From: Paenibacillus sp. J5C2022 | Lineage (GTDB): Bacteria > Bacillota > Bacilli > Paenibacillales > Paenibacillaceae | DNA: 64,000 bases | Direction of reading: 5' to 3' | NCBI RefSeq assembly: GCF_025567625.1 | Contig: NZ_JAOQJC010000044.1 | Location: 1 to 64,000 of the forward strand | In this document: one piece after another, positions 25,552 to 34,466 of the stretch | Position numbering within the stretch: position 1 is the stretch's first letter | How the letters are laid out: the number at the start of each line of letters is the position of its first letter | Notes under the pieces: generated by a model | The model's database searches: none | Told to the model about the DNA's origin: nothing | The model's input: only the letters and a program-made list of their open reading frames with translations | Made by a program: the position numbers and the translations under genes

Positions 25552-27252
25552 CTATTTCTTCGTATTTTTTCTCCACAGCTCGGTATAAGCATCTTCCAAT
25601 TTCACTGCTCCGGCCTTGTCGATCTTCTGAACGTAATTCGTCCATAACCGATCGAACTCATCGGATGTACCGGCAAAGATCATATTGGCGGATTCCTTCA
25701 GCCAGATCTGCTCTACCCGCTTCATCTCCGCACGCACATCCTCCACTTCGCCAAGCTGGCTCAGGATGGCAGGAATGTATTCCAGCTCCGGCAGGAAGTC
25801 CGACCATACTTGCTTACCGTATTGCGCCAGCACTTCATTCGTTCGCTCATCATAACCTTCCTTAATAGAATCCTTCGTGAGCGGTGTTGCATAGTCGCCG
25901 TCGGCAAGCTTCGTTCCGTGAGCGAAGTACATCGAAGTGCCGTAGAAGATGGAGGCGTGCTCGCTCCAGAGTGCGTCCGGATTGTCTTTCAACTGCTGCT
26001 TGTAAGAATCCGTCACTCTTCGCTTGCCGTCTGCAACTTCATAATGCCGGCCTTCCACTCCCCAATTGATCAGAATCTGAGCTTCATCGGAGAACATATA
26101 ATCCAGCAGCTTGATCACTTCCTCCGGATGCTCGGACTTGTCCGATATTGCCCAGTTCCAGTTGGAGCGGGTGCGAAGAGAGACGAATGAACGATCCCTG
26201 ATACTCTCATCTTGCATAAGCGGGAAGTAAGCGTACATCAGATCTGTGTCTCCGGCTGCCCGCATCGTCTTCTCCACTTCGGGCTGCACATACCAATCCG
26301 GGAAGTATCCAGCCAGTACGCGACCTTCCGTAATCTTCTTGGTCAAGCCATCCATATTAAGCGTGAAAAACTCTTTATCCAGCATACCGGCATTGTACAG
26401 CCTGTTCAAAAATTGATAATACTGCTTCATCGCATCGGAAACGTAGATCAGTCGTGCTTGATCGCTGTCATCGATATAAAATCTGCCATGATTCGTTAGT
26501 CCGGCGATATTAAATGACGGTCCGCCCAAATTTTCTCCTCCGCTGCCGGATGTGTTGAACCCGGAGAACGGAATCATCGCCTTGCCGTCAATCGTCGGAT
26601 TTTTATCATAAAACGCTTTCAATACGTCGAACAATTGATCCAGCGTTTTCACTTCCGGATACCCCGCAGCTTCCAGCACATCATAGCGGATCGCGAACGG
26701 CGCCTGAATTTGCGGAGCGGGCTCCGTCGCAATATTCGGCACGTACAGGGAGTAAATGTGCCCGTTCTCATCCTTTAGCAGGTCGAAATACTCGCCATAC
26801 TTTTCTTTAATATTTTTGCCGTGCTCCTCGATAAGCTCCTCCAGCGGGATAATGGCCCCGGCTTCCTTGTACTTCGAGATATAGTCCGGCTTCAGAATAA
26901 GCGTGTCCTTCGGATAATCGCCGGAAGCGAGCCATAGATCGAACTTCTGATTGCGGTCTCCCGTCACGGTCACCAGGTCGAACTTCACGCCCGCCCGATT
27001 GCCAATCTCTTGCATGACGGGGTTATTCGGGTCCAGATTCGGGAACAGGTTGGCGGCCTGAATCGTAATCGGCTCCTTCGGTTTCTCAGCAGCCGCAGGT
27101 TCCTTCGTCGATTCGCCGGCCTGCTCGCCGCTTGCAGCTCCCGGCTTGCCCTCGTTCCCGCCGTTGCCGTTGCTTCCTTCATTGCCTGCGCAGCCCGCCA
27201 GCGCGGCCAGCATGAGCATGACAGCAAGCAATAATGCGGTCCCTTTCTTCAT
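25552..27252 (-). CDS. Lipoprotein sugar-binding protein (LplA-type SBP)
   Basis: 566 residues with a lipoprotein signal peptide (MKKGTALLLAVMLMLAALAGC; lipobox LAGC with Cys 21) and a Gly/Asn/Glu-rich tether. The mature part is a family 1-like extracellular solute-binding protein of the large 500-residue LplA type (FDLWLASGDYPKDTLILKPDYISKYKEAGAIIPLEELIEEHG region). It captures the oligosaccharide at the membrane and passes it to the two permeases encoded just upstream. No ATPase gene lies nearby, as is usual for this family, which shares an MsmX-like ATPase. ATG 27252 follows GAGAGGG. Confidence 0.92.
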   Translation of the reverse strand: MKKGTALLLAVMLMLAALAGCAGNEGSNGNGGNEGKPGAASGEQAGESTKEPAAAEKPKEPITIQAANLFPNLDPNNPVMQEIGNRAGVKFDLVTVTGDRNQKFDLWLASGDYPKDTLILKPDYISKYKEAGAIIPLEELIEEHGKNIKEKYGEYFDLLKDENGHIYSLYVPNIATEPAPQIQAPFAIRYDVLEAAGYPEVKTLDQLFDVLKAFYDKNPTIDGKAMIPFSGFNTSGSGGENLGGPSFNIAGLTNHGRFYIDDSDQARLIYVSDAMKQYYQFLNRLYNAGMLDKEFFTLNMDGLTKKITEGRVLAGYFPDWYVQPEVEKTMRAAGDTDLMYAYFPLMQDESIRDRSFVSLRTRSNWNWAISDKSEHPEEVIKLLDYMFSDEAQILINWGVEGRHYEVADGKRRVTDSYKQQLKDNPDALWSEHASIFYGTSMYFAHGTKLADGDYATPLTKDSIKEGYDERTNEVLAQYGKQVWSDFLPELEYIPAILSQLGEVEDVRAEMKRVEQIWLKESANMIFAGTSDEFDRLWTNYVQKIDKAGAVKLEDAYTELWRKNTKK

Positions 27253-27305
27253 GTCAACACCCTCTCCATTCTATTCATTATATCATCGGGACTAGCCCGT
27301 AGATA

Positions 27306-28190
27306 TCATTCCTTCATAGCGCCAAGCGTCATCCCTTTAATAAAGTACTTCTGCATGAACGGGTACACGAACAGAATCGGCACCGTGACGATAATCGTCA
27401 TCGTCGCTCTGATCGACTGCGGCGTCGTCATTCGCATGAGCGCATCGTCAACATTGCCCGGCGTCGCATTGATCTGCTCCGTGGAATGCAGCAGAATCTT
27501 CATCAGCTCATACTGGAGCAACGTCAGGCTCTCGCGGCTGTTGAACAGAAAGTTGTCCATCCACGAATTCCAGTGCTGCACCGATACGAACAAGGTGATT
27601 GTCGCAATGACAGGCAAGCTGACAGGCGCCACTACGCGCATCAGAATCTGAAATTCGTTCGCCCCCTCCACCTTGGCCGACTCGATTAAGCCTTCCGGCA
27701 GCTGCTCGAAGTAGCTTCGCATGATCATGACGTTGAACGCGACCAGCAGCGTAGGGATAATGTACACGAGGAACGAATTGGTCAGTCCCAAGCTTTTGAT
27801 AAGCAGATAGTACGGAATAATGCCTCCGTTCACATACATGCTGACGACGATGACCGCATTAAGCCCCTTGCGCAGCACATATTCCCTTCGGCTCAGCGTA
27901 TAAGCCACCATGATGGTGGCGCCGACTGACAGCACCGTGCCAAGCACCGTACGCGCTACGGACAGCCACGCCGCCGTGAACAGGCGCGGATTCTGGAAGA
28001 TCAGCTCATAGTTGGTGAGTGTGAAGGCGCGCGGTACGATATGGATGCCTCCCCGCAGCGTATCCAACGACTCATTCAGCGAGATCGCCAGCAAATTCAG
28101 GAACGGGTACAGCGTCACCATACTAAGCAGCATAAGAAAGGTTATATTGCAAGTTTGGAACAAAGCGCCTCCGAGTGATCGCCTCCGCAT
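27306..28190 (-). CDS. Carbohydrate ABC permease, YtcP/LplC type
   Basis: About 294 residues, six membrane helices, with the EAA-type loop EGLIESAKVEGANEFQILMRVVAPVSLP that contacts the ATPase. It starts MRRRSLGGALFQTCNITFLMLL; ATG 28190 was chosen because AAGGAGG lies 11 bases upstream, while longer starts lack one. It ends in the family's KYFIKGMTLGAMKE tail. It forms the channel with the LplB-type permease 44 bases upstream. Confidence 0.93.
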   Translation of the reverse strand: MRRRSLGGALFQTCNITFLMLLSMVTLYPFLNLLAISLNESLDTLRGGIHIVPRAFTLTNYELIFQNPRLFTAAWLSVARTVLGTVLSVGATIMVAYTLSRREYVLRKGLNAVIVVSMYVNGGIIPYYLLIKSLGLTNSFLVYIIPTLLVAFNVMIMRSYFEQLPEGLIESAKVEGANEFQILMRVVAPVSLPVIATITLFVSVQHWNSWMDNFLFNSRESLTLLQYELMKILLHSTEQINATPGNVDDALMRMTTPQSIRATMTIIVTVPILFVYPFMQKYFIKGMTLGAMKE

Positions 28191-28234
28191 AGTTAGCAGC
28201 ACCTCCTTGTATAGTGGTCCGGCCGCCCGCCCGC

Positions 28235-29182
28235 TTATAGAATATGGGACTGGCCGAGCCTTCTTGCCCAAGCATTGACGAGAAGAACGAGCGTGATGCT
28301 GACTACCGACTTGAACATGCTGATCGCCACGCCGTAGGAATAATCTCCGATCTCCAGCGAATACTCCAGCGCATAGAGATCCAGCACTTGCGAATATTCC
28401 ATGACCAGACTGTTGCCCAGCAGCATCTGCGATTCGAAGCCTGTCGAGATCAGATAGCCGACGGAAAGAATAAGCAGCATGACGGCTGTAGGCATCAGTC
28501 CCGGCAGAGAGATATGCAGCATTTTGCGGAAGCGTCCCCCTCCGTCTACATCTGCCGCTTCGTACAGCTCCGGATTAATGCCGGTCAGAACAGCCAAATA
28601 AATGATCGTGCTCCAACCAAGCTCCTTCCACAGGCTGGCAAGCGTATGAATCCCCCAGAACCAGTGCTCCTTCGACATAAAGTAAATGCCTTCATCCAAC
28701 CAGCCGAGCGAGATCAGCAGCTCGTTCAGCGGTCCGCCGTCCGGAGACAGCACATAGGTGACAATGTTGGCGATGACGACCCACGATACAAAGTGGGGAA
28801 TGTACGTAATCGTCTGCACCGTACGCTTGAACAGAGCAACTCTCACTTCGTTCAGCAGCAGCGCCAGACCTATGGCGCAGACGAAGCTGGCCACCAGACT
28901 CATCAGGCTCATCGCCAGTGTATTGCGAAGCACGATGTAGAACCAATCGTCGCTGAACAGCTTGACGAACTGGTCCAAGCCTACGAATGGGCTTCCGGCA
29001 ATTCCCTTCGGTATGGCGTAATCCTGAAAGCCCATAATCCATCCCCATAACGGAAAGAAGCTAAACACGATTAGAATGGCAACGAACGGAACGGACATGA
29101 GCATAAGCTGGTATTGCGAGACCAGCTTCCTCCATCCCCTTCCGGCAGCCGCTTGCTTCGTCCGTTGGTCGGATTGCGCCAT
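28235..29182 (-). CDS. Carbohydrate ABC permease, LplB type
   Basis: About 315 residues, six helices, EAA loop LYEAADVDGGGRFRKMLHISLPGLMP. First gene of the locus. The start is doubtful. ATG 29182 gives a sensible 20-residue cytoplasmic tail before the first helix but has no SD. A very strong AGGAGGAGG lies further up at about 29225-29233, followed by ATT (29224) and ATC in frame rather than a usual start. A TTG at 29287 would lie upstream of the predicted transcription start. Family call is secure; the first 15-35 residues are not. Confidence 0.9.
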   Translation of the reverse strand: MAQSDQRTKQAAAGRGWRKLVSQYQLMLMSVPFVAILIVFSFFPLWGWIMGFQDYAIPKGIAGSPFVGLDQFVKLFSDDWFYIVLRNTLAMSLMSLVASFVCAIGLALLLNEVRVALFKRTVQTITYIPHFVSWVVIANIVTYVLSPDGGPLNELLISLGWLDEGIYFMSKEHWFWGIHTLASLWKELGWSTIIYLAVLTGINPELYEAADVDGGGRFRKMLHISLPGLMPTAVMLLILSVGYLISTGFESQMLLGNSLVMEYSQVLDLYALEYSLEIGDYSYGVAISMFKSVVSITLVLLVNAWARRLGQSHIL

Positions 29183-29260
29183 AGGGGATGCGCCGTTCGA
29201 TGCGGTCGTATGTGGTGCGATAATGTCCTCCTCCTCTCGCAAGCATCTGAAGTAATTTCC

Positions 29261-29287
29261 ATTATAGAGAGAGACGGCCAGGGACAA
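29261..29287 (-). promoter_or_regulatory. Promoter of first glycan locus
   Basis: A perfect TATAAT (29261-29266) with a weak TTGTCC 15 bp upstream (29282-29287). The poor -35 and spacing fit an activator-dependent promoter, as expected for control by the YesN-type regulator of the locus. Confidence 0.5.
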
Positions 29288-29432
29288 AACCGGAGAGATT
29301 GCAGAAGAATAACAGGGGAAAATGCAAAAAGACGCCTAACGGCGTCTAATTTACGAGAGATGGTCAGGTGTGGAGGAAGGGGTGATCGGGATTCCAAACA
29401 GACACTTTCAACCGACGGTAGGGCAGCAAACA

Positions 29433-29764
29433 TTGTACGATAAATCGTACAAAGTGCTCGGGATTGGGCGCAGCTTGGACTCAGTTGTACGAAAAATCGT
29501 ACAAACCGGCTCCTGCAAGCGCTTATAGGGTGGATTTTGTACGATAATTCGTACAAAGTGCTCGGGATCGGGCGTAACTTCGACGCAGTTGTACGAAAAA
29601 TCGTACAAAACGGCTCCTGCAGGCGCTTGTTGAGCGGATTTTGTACGATAATTCGTACAAAGTACTCGGGATCTGGCGTAACTTCGACGCAGTTGTACGA
29701 AAAATCGTACAAAACGGCTCCTGCAGGCGCTTATAGGGTGGATTTTGTACGATAATTCGTACAA
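29433..29764. repeat. Array of seven 20-bp palindromes at 52-bp spacing
   Basis: TTGTACGA-N4-TCGTACAA starts at 29433, 29484, 29537, 29589, 29641, 29693 and 29745. Steps are 51, 53, 52, 52, 52 and 52 bp. The centre alternates between AAAA and TAAT types, and two kinds of intervening 32-base sequence alternate, so the full unit is about 104 bp. A degenerate eighth copy (TCGTGCGA-N4-TCGTATGA) is near 30220. No gene or SD is present. The stretch 29288-29432 upstream shows nothing recognisable. Confidence 0.92.
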
Positions 29765-29788
29765 TCTCTGGTGGATAGACAGCGACAT

Positions 29789-30146
29789 TGGGGCGGACGA
29801 GGCACTCTTGGCGAGGCTATGTGAGCATTTTGTGCGATAGAGGTTACTTTTGGGGCGGACGAGGCACTCTTGGCGGGGCTATGTGAGCATTTTGAGCGAT
29901 AGAGGTTACTTTTGGGGCGGACGAGGCACTCTTGGCGGGGCTATGTGAGCATTTTGAGCGATAGCGCACACTTTTCGGCCCGCTTCCGGGGCTATGTGAG
30001 CATAATGAGCGATAGAAGCTACTTTTGGGGCGGACGAGGCACTCTTGGCGAGGCTATGTGAGCATTTTGAGCGATAGAGGTTACTTTTGGGGCGGACGAG
30101 GCACTCTTGGCGGGGCTATGTGAGCATTTTGAGCGATAGCGCACAC
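29789..30146. repeat. Right array of the CTATGTGA core repeat
   Basis: Five 62-bp units plus one 51-bp variant, each with the core CTATGTGA(G/C)CA-N3-TGAGCGATAG. Cores start at 29817, 29879, 29941, 29992, 30054 and 30116; steps are 62, 62, 51, 62 and 62 bp. The cores are the same as in the 8.77-9.08 kb array but in the opposite orientation, and the sequence between them differs (GGGGCGGACGAGGCACTC here). Confidence 0.92.
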
Positions 30147-30171
30147 TATTTGATAGTGCAGACTCCAGAAT

Positions 30172-30222
30172 GAAGGGGCTGAACTGAACAGCCAAATATG
30201 CGCTGCGCCCAGCCCCTTTTCG
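30172..30222 (+). terminator. Possible hairpin terminator
   Basis: AAGGGGCTG (30173-30181) pairs with CAGCCCCTT (30210-30218), with a further T pair after it. The loop is long (28 bases) and the T run short. It faces plus-strand transcription, which has no obvious gene here, so it may only be a structured end of the repeat block. Confidence 0.35.
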
Positions 30223-30308
30223 TGCGAAAAATCGTATGAAAGGCATTGCAGGAGGATCACTGATGCTACAAAATGATCTGTCACCCAACCCAGTAAAAGC
30301 AGTATATT

Positions 30309-31541
30309 CTATGCTTGTCTCAAAGCCTCTGGCAGTTCAAAATGACGGTAATCTGTCATATCGATTCTGTCCGTGGCGACCGCCCAAGGCAGCTTAGCCT
30401 GCGAATACAATATGCCGGCGTTCGAAATGTGCGGCATCCTCTCGGACAGACTCGGCAGCAGTCTGACACTCGTCTCAGGCAGCTGTTCTTCCACCACATA
30501 TTGCCGTGGAATGTCCCTCACCTTCTTCGCGGATTCATATGCCCCATTGGCTACAAGCACATAATTGCGGCAAGCCTGCAGCGATGCCAATAGCTCAGTC
30601 TCCGGATTATCGATGGCATCCATCAGATTCCGGTACATATTGCTCATCAGATCTCCGTCGTCGAAGGTGTGCTTCTCCTGCCTGTCGCCGCTGCTGATGG
30701 TCATGGTATGATCATATTGCCAGCGCATCTCGCCGCTGCTTCCTCGCAGCACGATATAGGGATGATCGTTCAGATGGTGGCACAGCATCCCGTAGAAGTT
30801 CACCTCGACGCCGTTGGACATGCGGGTCTGAATGCAAGATACGTCATCGCCTTCGATATCATTCACATGATAAAGCTCCGCTTGCACCCATTGCGGGTGC
30901 ACCGACAAGACGTCCTCCGAAGCCGCGCAGGCGGCGATTTGACAGTTGTTCAGCGTATGTGCAAGCGGATTCATGAATGTGCCGTCCAATACGTATTGAC
31001 CGTTGAAGATGAGCTTGCCCGCCCAGCCGGTCCGGCTATAATAACTTTGCGCCCGATGCCACATGCCGACGCCCGTCACTTGCCGCAACTCCCCGATCGC
31101 TCCGTTCCTAAGCTCCGTGAGCATCTTGCGGAACGCATTTCCTGAAGTCATCTGGAAGTTGACCTGACAGCGCTTTCCGTGTTTTTGGCTTGCTGCGATC
31201 ATCTCATCCACATCTTGAATCGTCACCGCAGGCGGCTTCTCCACAAGCACGTGGAAGCCTAACTCCATAACGCGTATGCTAATCGGCTTATGGGTGGCGA
31301 TCGGTGTCGAGATGACGACGAAATCGATATCCGGATGAGCCTTCAGCATCTCCTCGTAATCGATGTAATGGCTGGCTCCAACTTCAGTCAGCTTTCCATA
31401 GGACTCCTGATGGGCCGCGGCATTCATCTCGGCGAATGCCGCCACTTCCATTTCTCCTTCATTCACCAGTTGAAGCAGCACTTCCACATGCCTTGCCCCA
31501 AATCCTCCAATGCCAATTAACGCTGCGCGATACTTTCTCAA
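30309..31541 (-). CDS. Gfo/Idh/MocA-family oxidoreductase
   Basis: About 410 residues. Rossmann motif ALIGIGGFGARHVEVLL at the N-terminus, HVLVEKPPAVTIQDVDEMI near residue 95, and the C-terminal domain with MNPLAHTLNNCQIAA. The start is TTG 31541: GGAGGGG lies 6 bases upstream, while the longer frame begins with an unlikely lysine-rich leader. It has an extra C-terminal stretch of about 60 residues (DYRHFELPEALRQA end) compared with the plain family. Last gene of the second glycan locus, 106 bases after the beta-helix gene. It probably oxidises a sugar released from the imported glycan. Confidence 0.87.
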   Translation of the reverse strand: MRKYRAALIGIGGFGARHVEVLLQLVNEGEMEVAAFAEMNAAAHQESYGKLTEVGASHYIDYEEMLKAHPDIDFVVISTPIATHKPISIRVMELGFHVLVEKPPAVTIQDVDEMIAASQKHGKRCQVNFQMTSGNAFRKMLTELRNGAIGELRQVTGVGMWHRAQSYYSRTGWAGKLIFNGQYVLDGTFMNPLAHTLNNCQIAACAASEDVLSVHPQWVQAELYHVNDIEGDDVSCIQTRMSNGVEVNFYGMLCHHLNDHPYIVLRGSSGEMRWQYDHTMTISSGDRQEKHTFDDGDLMSNMYRNLMDAIDNPETELLASLQACRNYVLVANGAYESAKKVRDIPRQYVVEEQLPETSVRLLPSLSERMPHISNAGILYSQAKLPWAVATDRIDMTDYRHFELPEALRQA

Positions 31542-31647
31542 CTTTTTCCCCTCCAAGATGAAGCATTTCTTTCTATTATATAGCAATTTCAATCATATTT
31601 TTATAATATTGTGAAGGAAGTTAGTGAATGTGGAAGTCATAATTGAT

Positions 31648-33459
31648 CTACTGGCTGTTATATAGCGGAATGTATCCGGCAAGAGAACCGTCGGAATGAT
31701 AGATTGCGATACGCTTCGTCTGATTAGCCGGTATGCTGGCAGACTCTATCGCAGATAACTGAAGCGCTCCGTTGTTCAGAACGGTTAACAATGGTTGATC
31801 CTGATGCGAGAGCAGCTTGATCACTTCTGCCGTACCGCTGCTGCTTGCCGTCTGCTTCACCGCCAACGCCACACCGCTTCTGTACACATGGTTATGAGCT
31901 GTCTTGCCATCCGTATAAGCAAATCCAAGGCTGCCATTAATGACGGCATCTGCTCCGCTTGGCACGCCATTCGTTTTTACGCCAATAGACTGAAATCGGC
32001 TTGCAGCATCGCTTACAACGACATTGCTTACTCCTTCTGCGAATACAACGGGATCATAGTCCCCCATTGCCGCATTGCGGAACGTATTGCCGACAAATAC
32101 GCATTGCCGGGCATAACCGCTTGAGCTTGTATTCAACAGCTTAACCCCATAGCCGTTGGACGCGCCTGTAAATTGGTTGTTCAGCACTTGACATTGCCTG
32201 GAATAGCCAGAGTATAAATTATCCAGCAACATGAATTGCTCGCTGTAGGCATAATAAATGAAGTTGTTCGCAATGACACAGCTGTCTGTGCCGCTGATTG
32301 CAATGGGGATTATACCTGTATCGAAGTACACCTCTGTACCGGCCGACGTATGATGGTTAATAAACTGATTATTCGTTGCTACGACGCCCGACCCTCTTCC
32401 AAGAACAAGACTATACTGAGCGCCAACGACCGTATTGCCAGTCAGCTGGCAAGAGAGCATCTCAATGTAGTTGCCACTGGAGGAGGCCGACGCACTTACA
32501 TACATGCCGCGATAAAAGGCATGCAGCATATTTCCGGACACCGTTATTTCATGTGGAATCTCAGTTGAGCTGCCGTTCAAATCCATGCCGAAGCCAATCG
32601 CACAGCCGGTGCATTCGCTATTGCGAATGGCGATATGGCTGCACGCTTGACCTCCGCCGCTTCCTTGCTGGATCGTGAACGCTTTGCCTCCATCCACGTA
32701 ATTGCTTTTCACGACATGAGGAAGATCGTACACATGCACATTTTCAATCGTAATATGACTTGTGCCGTTCGTCATGGAGATGCCGTTGCAGCCATGCGTC
32801 GTATCATTTGCATTTGTTTTCACCGAAGTAATAGCCAGATCCCGAATTGTTGCATTTTTCACACCGTTAAGCTGGAATACATCGAACCCGATGGCACTGA
32901 CTCCTTTTATAATCGAGCTTCTCCCGTCGCCCATCAATACGATATGATGCAAATCCTGTACGGTCACTGCCGTTTCCTGCCGCAGCTCGGACAAGTAAAT
33001 ATCAATCGCATACGTGCCCGGCGGGAAATAGACGACTCCGCCTGTTGCCTTGGCTGCGCTTATGGCATCGTTGATAGCGGAATAATCGTTCGTTATACCG
33101 TCCCCTGCAGCTCCGAATGTTCGGACGTTATACCAGCCGCAGGATGTGTTCTGCTCCATAGAATTGCCATTATCATCGTCATCGTCGTCATCATCGTTAT
33201 TATCCGCCGAGACTAACCGGGAAGAGCTGCGAAGCAGCCCTTCCGAAGCGAGGACAATGCTTGCAGCCCCTAGCGATGCCAGCAGCTTCCTGCGGCTTAT
33301 CCTTCCATTGGTACTAGCAGTGATAGCCTCCTCTTGGCCCTTTCGCTCCCCCGTCCCGATTTCTGCAGCCGTTTCTTCATTCGCTTCGACTTTAACTTCA
33401 CTATCCTTCTTCATCAAGTCACTGACAGCAGTCTGTTGCCTCTCGTTTGAATGCTTCAT
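31648..33459 (-). CDS. Tat-exported right-handed beta-helix protein (pectate lyase 3 superfamily)
   Basis: 603 residues. A twin-arginine signal (ISRRKLLASLGAASIVLASEGLL) begins only at about residue 53, after a charged N-region, and is followed by a run of eight Asp. The mature part opens YNVRTFGAAGDGITNDYSAINDAISAA, the typical start of pectate lyase 3 / GH28-GH55 beta-helices, followed by VVYFPPGTYAI and many short Asn/Gly-rich turns of a parallel beta-helix. ATG 33459 follows GGGAGGGA. Such proteins cleave or bind acidic polysaccharides. Catalytic residues cannot be assigned. Located between the permease and dehydrogenase genes. Confidence 0.85.
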   Translation of the reverse strand: MKHSNERQQTAVSDLMKKDSEVKVEANEETAAEIGTGERKGQEEAITASTNGRISRRKLLASLGAASIVLASEGLLRSSSRLVSADNNDDDDDDDDNGNSMEQNTSCGWYNVRTFGAAGDGITNDYSAINDAISAAKATGGVVYFPPGTYAIDIYLSELRQETAVTVQDLHHIVLMGDGRSSIIKGVSAIGFDVFQLNGVKNATIRDLAITSVKTNANDTTHGCNGISMTNGTSHITIENVHVYDLPHVVKSNYVDGGKAFTIQQGSGGGQACSHIAIRNSECTGCAIGFGMDLNGSSTEIPHEITVSGNMLHAFYRGMYVSASASSSGNYIEMLSCQLTGNTVVGAQYSLVLGRGSGVVATNNQFINHHTSAGTEVYFDTGIIPIAISGTDSCVIANNFIYYAYSEQFMLLDNLYSGYSRQCQVLNNQFTGASNGYGVKLLNTSSSGYARQCVFVGNTFRNAAMGDYDPVVFAEGVSNVVVSDAASRFQSIGVKTNGVPSGADAVINGSLGFAYTDGKTAHNHVYRSGVALAVKQTASSSGTAEVIKLLSHQDQPLLTVLNNGALQLSAIESASIPANQTKRIAIYHSDGSLAGYIPLYNSQ

Positions 33460-33556
33460 AGCTATCCCTCCCGCTATTTTTTCATTCCGTTCAGTTCTGC
33501 CTGCATTTCTGAATCAAATGAACGTGCTGGGTAAACTGCCCCTGCTTCAGCACTGC

Positions 33557-34441
33557 TTATTCCTTCACGCTCCCCAACACAATGCCATGGATAAAATATT
33601 TTTGCATAAAGGGATACAAGCAAAGAATAGGAAGCATCGCCAAAAAGATTTGAGCCGACTTGACCGTCCGGTCCGACAGTTCTTTCAGCAGCTGCAGCTC
33701 TTTTTCCGTCACAGCGCTCATATCATGCTGAATTATCAATGTCTGCAAATAGCTTTGCAGTGGATAGTTCTGCGGGCTGTTCATATAGATCAAACCGTCG
33801 AACCAGCTATTCCAATGCATAACGATGGAGAATAACGACAATGTAGCTATAGCCGGCATTGATAATGGAATATATACCTGAAGCAAGGTTCTCATGTACC
33901 CCGCTCCATCCATGAACGCCGCCTCCTCCAGCTCTCTCGGAAGTCCGCGGAAGAAGTTAAGCAGCAAGACGACACTGAATACCGGAACGGCTGTCGGAAT
34001 AAGCAATGCCCATATCGTATCCAGCAGCCCCGTCATCCGGATCGTCAAATAAGTAGGGATCAGTCCCCCATTGAACAACATCGTCAACACAAAAAACCAT
34101 GCATACCATGTACGGAAACGGAACGCCCCGGCCTCCTTGGACAAGGGATAAGCCGCCAGAACGATAAGCGACATATTCAGCACAAGTCCAATCGATACCC
34201 GCTGCAAAGAGACGAGAAAGGATTGCAGGAAGGCTTCCTTCTGCAGCACGAAGCTATAGGCCTTCCATGTAAAGTCGACCGGCCATAAGCCGACCAAACC
34301 GGCATTCGCAGCCGAACTGGCACTGAGCGATACGGCGAATATATGAATAACAGGCAATAAACACAATAATGTCAAAATGCTCAGTGCTGCATAGTTGCCA
34401 CCAATAAACATTTTCCTGGATAATGACCGTTGTTCTACCAA
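33557..34441 (-). CDS. Carbohydrate ABC permease, YtcP/LplC type
   Basis: About 294 residues, six helices, EAA loop RELEEAAFMDGAGYMRTLLQVYIPLSMP, and the KYFIHGIVLGSVKE tail. The start is TTG 34441, with AAAGGAG about 10 bases upstream; the longer frame starts inside that SD. It follows the LplB-type gene by 25 bases and completes the importer with the binding protein at 35357. Clearly a paralogue of the permease at 27306 but quite diverged, so the two importers probably take different sugars. Confidence 0.93.
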   Translation of the reverse strand: MVEQRSLSRKMFIGGNYAALSILTLLCLLPVIHIFAVSLSASSAANAGLVGLWPVDFTWKAYSFVLQKEAFLQSFLVSLQRVSIGLVLNMSLIVLAAYPLSKEAGAFRFRTWYAWFFVLTMLFNGGLIPTYLTIRMTGLLDTIWALLIPTAVPVFSVVLLLNFFRGLPRELEEAAFMDGAGYMRTLLQVYIPLSMPAIATLSLFSIVMHWNSWFDGLIYMNSPQNYPLQSYLQTLIIQHDMSAVTEKELQLLKELSDRTVKSAQIFLAMLPILCLYPFMQKYFIHGIVLGSVKE

Positions 34442-34466
34442 GCTGCACCGTCTCCTTTGCGGCAAT

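Noticed and set aside
29408-30288. Repeat-coded small proteins in the second array block
   Set aside because: No SD; the sequence is explained by the 104- and 62-bp repeats.
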